64,000 bases of DNA from Avichristensenella sp031549905. Lineage in GTDB: Bacteria; Bacillota; Clostridia; Christensenellales; Aristaeellaceae. The DNA lies in NCBI GenBank assembly GCA_031549905.1, contig JAVBPC010000085.1, forward strand, positions 21,436-85,435. The letters run 5' to 3'. A model generated the notes under the pieces. It was not told the origin of the DNA and ran no database searches. It was given only the letters and a program-made list of their open reading frames with translations. Positions 59,578-64,000 of this stretch are shown one piece after another; positions within the stretch are counted from its first letter, which is position 1; every line of letters starts with the position of its first letter. The position numbers were made by a program, and so were the translations under genes.

Positions 59578-60980
59578 AATTCTGGCAGCGCGCGTTCCTG
59601 GCGATCCTGCTCGTGTTCCTGATCTGTTTGGATGTGTTCGCGGTGCTGTTCATGCGCCAGAGCATGTCGCTGGTGACGGAAACGGCCATGGAGATGGCTG
59701 TGGGCGAGCAGCGCCAGCTGGAAAAGGCGTTTGTCAGCCAGCTGTCGGTGGTCAGCGCGTATTACGAGCGGTTCAACGCCGACAACCTGCTGTACCAGGC
59801 GGTGCAGCAGGCGGAAACGTACGAGGAACAAAAGGCGTACATCCAGGTGTATTTTAGGGGTACGCTGGTGTTCTCCAATGTGCCGGTGGAGGAAGGCGAT
59901 GCGGAACAGTTCAACGTTCCGTATGACACCAGGAAGATCGACATGGCGAGCGGCAGCCGATATATCGTCATCGTCGGAAGGCCGCTGGCGGAGCCCCTGT
60001 CGGGCATCAAGATCGTCTATGTCAAGGATATCGAAAGCGTTTCACGCTTCGGGTCCGAGATGCGCCAGTACTTCCTGATTGCGTCGATCATCATTGCGGT
60101 GCTGCTGGCGGTGATCATCGCGTCGCTGCTGCTGCACATGACAAGCCCGCTGCGCGAGCTGAACAACGCCGCAAAGGAAATTGCCGCGGGGGATTTGGGC
60201 AAACGAGTAACCGTTGCCAGCCACGATGAAATCGGCGAGTTTGCAGGTACGTTCAACCAGATGGCCGATTCCATTGAGCGCCACATCGATACCCAGAAGG
60301 CGCTGGCGGAAGAGAGGCAGCGGTTTATCGACAACTTGGCGCACGAGCTGAGGACGCCGATCACTGCGATCATGGGGTACGGCGAATACCTGAAATTCGC
60401 CAAAGGAAACGACCAGGATACGCTGCGCGCGAAGGACTATATCATCGACCAGTCCAAGCGCATCCGCAACCTTTCCGAAAAAATGATGAACCTATCCCGG
60501 CTTACCGGGGGCCAGATCACGTTATCGCCGATTGCCATGAAAGCACCGGTTGAATCGGCACTGTACACCATGGCGGGTCAGATGAGGGCGAGAGGGGTGC
60601 AGCTTGAATCAAAGCTGCATGACGCCCACATCGAGGGGGATTCGGATATGGTGGAAACGCTCGCGCTCAACCTGATTGAAAACGCGGTGCGTGCCTCTGG
60701 CCCTAATCAGAAGGTGACCGTTACCATACAGGCCCTGGGCTTTGCGCAAAGGCTCATCGTCCAGGACGAGGGGATTGGCATCCCCAAGGAAGAACAGGCG
60801 CGCATTCTGGAGCCGTTCTACCGGGTAGACCCCTCCAGATCGCGCGCCAACGGCGGCGTAGGGCTTGGGCTTTCGCTGGTCAGGCAGATATGCATGCTGC
60901 ATAAAGCAAGCCTGACCATCCAGTCCGAGCCTGGCAAGGGGACGGCGATGATCGTCGATTTCCCGCCCCCGCTTAAGTAA
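59574..60980 (+). CDS. sensor histidine kinase
   Basis: 468 aa from TTG (GGAGG 8 nt upstream). Two membrane helices (7-27 and 167-188) flank an extracytoplasmic domain of about 140 residues. HAMP domain (about 189-242), HisKA with His257 in FIDNLAHELRTPITA, and HATPase_c with N box NLIENAVRAS, G1 QDEGIGIPKEEQ and G2 GGVGLGLSLV. Cognate of the preceding regulator. The stop codon coincides with the left edge of an M1 element. Confidence 0.94.
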   Translation: MKFWQRAFLAILLVFLICLDVFAVLFMRQSMSLVTETAMEMAVGEQRQLEKAFVSQLSVVSAYYERFNADNLLYQAVQQAETYEEQKAYIQVYFRGTLVFSNVPVEEGDAEQFNVPYDTRKIDMASGSRYIVIVGRPLAEPLSGIKIVYVKDIESVSRFGSEMRQYFLIASIIIAVLLAVIIASLLLHMTSPLRELNNAAKEIAAGDLGKRVTVASHDEIGEFAGTFNQMADSIERHIDTQKALAEERQRFIDNLAHELRTPITAIMGYGEYLKFAKGNDQDTLRAKDYIIDQSKRIRNLSEKMMNLSRLTGGQITLSPIAMKAPVESALYTMAGQMRARGVQLESKLHDAHIEGDSDMVETLALNLIENAVRASGPNQKVTVTIQALGFAQRLIVQDEGIGIPKEEQARILEPFYRVDPSRSRANGGVGLGLSLVRQICMLHKASLTIQSEPGKGTAMIVDFPPPLK

Positions 60981-61133
60981 CCGCCGGTCTATTCGCACGG
61001 TGTCTGGCGGGCGCATTTCCGCCATCTGCGGCCCGCAAAACCCTCGACGTAGCGCTGCTACGCCTTCAGGTTTTGCGCACCGCATCTGACAGAAATTCAC
61101 CTCGTCGGCCACCGGCGAATAAACCAACGGTTA
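60978..61133. repeat. M1 MITE-like inverted-repeat element, copy 2
   Basis: 156 bp, bounded by TAACCGCCGGTCTATTCG (60978-60995) and its near-complement CGAATAAACCAACGGTTA (61116-61133). The interior is the reverse complement of copy 1 (53039-53205), including the CGTAGCGCTGCTACG dyad. Its first three bases are the TAA stop of the kinase gene. Confidence 0.75.
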
Positions 61134-61162
61134 CTAAGAACTTTTCCCCCCGGGAGGTATCC

Positions 61163-61795
61163 ATGCAAAAGACGGCGAAAGGAAAAGGAAAGCTGCTGCT
61201 GACGCTTTTGCTGGGCGTGCTGATGATCCTATTGAGCACGCTGCTGGTGAATGTGTTGCTGTCAGACGCAATGGGGTCCGAATGGTCTCCGCCCGTCACC
61301 CCCGGACCGACATTTTCAGGCCCTGCGGACGGCGACAATCCCCCTTTTCCCACCGGAAGGCCCGGCGCGGAAATGAGCAAAGAGCAGCAGGCGCTGGAGG
61401 ACTATTACCGTCAGTTGATGGCGGTCAGCCAGTCCCGCGAGTGGACGCTTTCGGAAAAGGCGAGGTTAGACGAGCTGCGGCTGGCGGCGGGTGTCACGAT
61501 TGTGGATTCGTTCCTCAACGGCGTGCCCGGCCCGGATGACCTGACCGAAGAGCAGGCCGTCAGCGCTGCGACGGAGGCAATCCGGCAAAAGTACGCCATC
61601 AAGGCGGAAGCGCTGGATAAGTACACGCCGTCGGTTGCTTTCAACATTGCTGATCCGCAGCAACCCGTATGGCAGGTGTCGTTCTCGGTGCGTGACCCCG
61701 GGGAATTTCAATTGCTGGGAGACTACACCGTGCAGCTGGATGCGCGCACGGGCGAGATACAAAAGATTGATTCCGGCGCGCCGGCAAACGGATAG
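61163..61795 (+). CDS. membrane-anchored PepSY-like protein
   Basis: 210 aa. One N-terminal transmembrane helix (LLLTLLLGVLMILLSTLLVN, about 11-30), a Pro/Gly-rich linker, a charged helical segment, and a C-terminal PepSY-like domain (AVSAATEAIRQKYAI, then VWQVSFSVRD and YTVQLDARTGEIQKID). PepSY domains act as extracytoplasmic inhibitors or sensors. CGGGAGG precedes the ATG. Located behind the two-component system, possibly as part of its regulon. Confidence 0.7.
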   Translation: MQKTAKGKGKLLLTLLLGVLMILLSTLLVNVLLSDAMGSEWSPPVTPGPTFSGPADGDNPPFPTGRPGAEMSKEQQALEDYYRQLMAVSQSREWTLSEKARLDELRLAAGVTIVDSFLNGVPGPDDLTEEQAVSAATEAIRQKYAIKAEALDKYTPSVAFNIADPQQPVWQVSFSVRDPGEFQLLGDYTVQLDARTGEIQKIDSGAPANG

Positions 61796-61831
61796 AAACG
61801 GACAGAAAGCTCTCATAAAGGAGGAACTACC

Positions 61832-63535
61832 ATGAAAAAAAACATTGTACGGCTGCTTCTGGTGACCGTGTGCCTGCTGGCGCTGTTCATCGGCACAGCG
61901 CAGGCCGCTACCTGCAAGGTGACGGGCACTTTGGGCGATTTTTTGCCCATGCTTGATAAGGTCGGCTATGATACCGGCGCGACGATCTGGAGCCTTTCGA
62001 TCGGCGACACAGTATCCGTGCTCAATGATGAGGGCAACGGCTGGCTGAAGGTTGCGACCGGTGACCGCACAGGGTATATCGAATCGCGGTATACCGACTA
62101 TTCCGCGCCCGCCGCGCCCACACCTACGCCCACGCCCCCTTCCGGGCCTACCGGCACCGCGTACCTCAAGGGCTACAGCGGCGAGATGATCACGCTGTAT
62201 AGCGATGCAAGTTTGCTGAGCAGCTTCAAGGGCCAATATGTTGTTGGTACGCAGCTGGTCATTCTCAGCAGCGACGGCGTATGGTGCCGTGCAGAAATCC
62301 AAGGCGTGACCGGCTATTTCCAGATGATTAACATCACCTTCCAGCCCCCGGGTCAGCCCACGGCTTCGCCCACCCCGACCCCCACAGTGCCCGCAGGCGG
62401 TCTGTCCGGCACGGCATATGTGAAAACGTATTACACGGGCGACCGCGTGCCGCTGTACAACAATGCCAATACAACATCCACCGTGCTGGATACCTACCCC
62501 AACGCGACGCAGCTGTATATCATCAGCGGCGACGGCAACTGGTGCTACGTTGAGGTTTCCGGCAGGCGCGGCTATATGCAGACCCAGTATATCACCTTCC
62601 AGAAGCCCGGCCAGCCCACGGCGCAGCCCGGCTATACCACCGCCGTGGTCAACAACCCTGATCCCCGCGACAAGCTAAACCTGCGCGCCCAGCCGGATAA
62701 ACGCAGCACATCTCTTGGCGGGTATCTCAACGGCACCACCGTGCGCGTGCTGGAGTACGGCGGAACCTGGTGCCGTGTGGAGGTTGGCGGAATATACGGC
62801 TATATGATGACCCAATATCTGTACTTTGGCGGCAGTGTGCAGCCTACGCTGGCGCCGGACCCGGGTGTGACCACCTACGCTTACGTCAACAACCCGATTG
62901 CCACCGAGCGACTGATGCTGCGCCAGTATCCAGACACCAAAAGCGTCATCCTGGGTAGGTATTACAATGGCACCAGAGTAGCAATACTGGAATACGGCGC
63001 CACCTGGTGCCGCGTGCAGGTGGATGGCATCTACGGTTATATGATGACCAAGTATCTCTCCTTCACGGGCTCCTATATGCCCACGCCGACCACACAGCCA
63101 TCTGTGCCCAGCGGCTCGACGTACGCTACCGTCACCGGCCAGAAGGCGGGCGAATGGCTGAACCTGCGCGCCCTGCCCAGCAAGGACAGCGGGGTGCTCG
63201 GCAAATATTACAACAACCAGAGCGTGCTGGTGCTGTCTTACGGCGCGGAGTGGTGCCGTGTGCAGGTGGATGGAAAGACCGGCTATATGATGACAAGGTA
63301 TCTGTCCTTCAGTTCGATGGGCACTACCACGCAGGGAACGCTGGCCGTGATCAGCAACCCTATCGCCACCCAGAAACTGAACCTGCGCGCCCAGGCTGAT
63401 ATGTACAGCGATAGCCTGCGCCAGTTCTACAACGGCGTAGTGGTAACGATTCTGAAGTATGGCGCCGACTGGTGCTATGTGGAAGTGGACGGCCTGAAGG
63501 GGTATATGATGACCCAGTATTTACGCATACTGTAA
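61832..63535 (+). CDS. secreted protein with seven SH3-type repeats
   Basis: 567 aa. Signal peptide (KKNIVRLLLVTVCLLALFIGTAQA) and seven bacterial SH3 modules of about 65 residues; the last four are very similar, each with an NLRA-type motif, EYGxxWCRVxVxGxYGYMM and TxYL. Pro/Thr linkers (TPTPTPPSGP) separate the modules. Such proteins bind peptidoglycan. No catalytic domain, so a wall-binding or scaffold role is likely. AAAGGAGG precedes the ATG. Confidence 0.88.
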   Translation: MKKNIVRLLLVTVCLLALFIGTAQAATCKVTGTLGDFLPMLDKVGYDTGATIWSLSIGDTVSVLNDEGNGWLKVATGDRTGYIESRYTDYSAPAAPTPTPTPPSGPTGTAYLKGYSGEMITLYSDASLLSSFKGQYVVGTQLVILSSDGVWCRAEIQGVTGYFQMINITFQPPGQPTASPTPTPTVPAGGLSGTAYVKTYYTGDRVPLYNNANTTSTVLDTYPNATQLYIISGDGNWCYVEVSGRRGYMQTQYITFQKPGQPTAQPGYTTAVVNNPDPRDKLNLRAQPDKRSTSLGGYLNGTTVRVLEYGGTWCRVEVGGIYGYMMTQYLYFGGSVQPTLAPDPGVTTYAYVNNPIATERLMLRQYPDTKSVILGRYYNGTRVAILEYGATWCRVQVDGIYGYMMTKYLSFTGSYMPTPTTQPSVPSGSTYATVTGQKAGEWLNLRALPSKDSGVLGKYYNNQSVLVLSYGAEWCRVQVDGKTGYMMTRYLSFSSMGTTTQGTLAVISNPIATQKLNLRAQADMYSDSLRQFYNGVVVTILKYGADWCYVEVDGLKGYMMTQYLRIL

Positions 63536-63571
63536 GCATTTTAACAACAACAATTAATATTTTTTCAAAAA

Positions 63572-63606
63572 AACGGGAAAAGGGATGGAACCTTTTCCCG
63601 TTTTCA
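63572..63606 (+). terminator. intrinsic terminator
   Basis: Twelve-base-pair stem AACGGGAAAAGG/CCTTTTCCCGTT with a 7-nt loop and trailing T run, after the SH3 protein. Confidence 0.85.
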
Positions 63607-63638
63607 TACGTTACTTTTGGTGGAAAGGGGTTGAAACA

Positions 63639-63842
63639 ATGACCAAGAAAAAGACTGTGGTAATCCTTTTGCTGCTTGTGGCGGCAATGTTCCTGCTGGT
63701 AGGCTGCGATAGCAAGCCCGCCGATCAGACGACACCGACGGATCTGCCGCAGGCGACAGATCAGGTGCAAGTGACGGATCCTCCGGCGGCAAATGACCAG
63801 CCGCAGGTGACGGATGAGCCGCAGGCGTCGCCGGCTGCCTAA
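63639..63842 (+). CDS. short lipoprotein, unknown function
   Basis: 67 aa. Lipoprotein signal peptide KKKTVVILLLLVAAMFLLVGC with Cys23 in a LVGC lipobox, then a low-complexity Asp/Gln/Pro/Thr-rich tail (TDQVQVTDPPAANDQPQVTD). The ATG follows GGAAAGGGG. There is no folded domain: either a genuine short surface lipoprotein or a linker whose downstream domain was lost. The stop lies 38 bases before low-quality sequence, so the 3' end deserves caution. Confidence 0.65.
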   Translation: MTKKKTVVILLLLVAAMFLLVGCDSKPADQTTPTDLPQATDQVQVTDPPAANDQPQVTDEPQASPAA

Positions 63843-63879
63843 CAGCAGCAAGGCGCTAAAATTGGAAGGAACTGTCATG

Positions 63880-64000
63880 GTGGGGGAACGGGGGGGGGGG
63901 CGGGGGCGGGGGGCGGCGCGCCGCGGGGGGGCGCCGGAGACAGAAGGAGACGGAGGTGGGGGGGTGGGGGGGGGAGCACAGGGGGGCACAGAGGAGGAGG
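63880..64000. other. G-rich low-complexity tail, probable assembly/sequencing artefact
   Basis: Runs of up to ten G with almost no T, unlike anything else in the window. This is typical of two-colour-chemistry poly-G read ends at a contig terminus. Nothing should be annotated here. Confidence 0.75.

Noticed and set aside
60609..61127. Minus-strand frame resembling the translation of 53060-53200
   Set aside because: Similarity is due to the M1 element read in one frame; no conserved start or stop.
1..64000. CRISPR arrays, rRNA or tRNA genes, intact insertion sequences
   Set aside because: No regularly spaced direct repeats, no recognisable tRNA cloverleaf or rRNA segment, no transposase or integrase motif found on either strand by reading.

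Overview
This window is gene-dense, roughly 60% GC chromosomal DNA from a strictly anaerobic member of the Bacillota, most likely class Clostridia. The evidence is AGGAGG-type ribosome binding sites, frequent GTG/TTG starts, a T-box leader on proS, an NdoA-like MazF, clostripain-type peptidase, formate-THF ligase, and only class III (glycyl-radical) ribonucleotide reductase. I cannot fix the family from sequence alone. The first gene is cut by the window edge, and the last ~120 bases are poly-G-rich junk that looks like a contig end. I found no rRNA, tRNA, CRISPR array or complete insertion sequence.

Layout. 0-6.6 kb: 6-phosphogluconate dehydrogenase (partial), a LarA-like racemase, a cupin, a small acidic ORF, fhs, an HD hydrolase and an EamA transporter. 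6.6-9.5 kb (minus): ECF sigma factor, membrane anti-sigma-like protein and a secreted protein. 9.7-16.4 kb: nrdDG, DUF2500, two tandem paralogous secreted proteins, a coiled-coil exported protein, an XRE-TPR regulator and a 58-aa small protein. 16.5-22.8 kb: potABCD spermidine/putrescine transporter, uppP, tdk and an E2-acyltransferase-like protein with an altered active-site motif. 22.9-27.3 kb: T-box, proS, DUF3781, aldo/keto reductase and an FAD oxidoreductase. 27.2-30 kb is an accessory patch: two paralogous XRE repressors, each with its own pair of operators and a divergent small gene, a degenerate pyrophosphatase homologue and an NlpC/P60-like lysin. 30-34.5 kb (minus): MoxR, DUF58 and transglutaminase genes. 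34.6-37.6 kb: birA, acpS, nnr and an orphan mazF. 37.8-45.7 kb: YitT, sorbitol-type dehydrogenase, two GNATs, MBL hydrolase, Fe-alcohol dehydrogenase and a YtcJ amidohydrolase. 45.8-53.2 kb: secreted C11 peptidase, then a minus-strand purine-degradation operon (guaD and three xanthine-dehydrogenase-type subunits) led by a purine-class riboswitch. 53.2-58.7 kb: tocopherol-cyclase-like protein, zinc-ribbon protein, GH38 alpha-mannosidase and ferredoxin-fused aldo/keto reductase. 58.9-63.8 kb: two-component system, PepSY-like protein, seven-module SH3 wall protein and a short lipoprotein.

The most notable non-coding content: (i) the guaD-xdh riboswitch, whose junctions depart from the usual guanine consensus; (ii) two families of structured repeats (R1, R2) that sit at gene 3' ends, with compensatory base changes in their stems; (iii) two MITE-like inverted-repeat families (M1, M2), three of whose four copies abut the stop codon of the preceding gene; and (iv) two XRE control regions with identical geometry and an identical central spacer but different half-sites, which looks like a duplicated repressor module that has switched DNA specificity.
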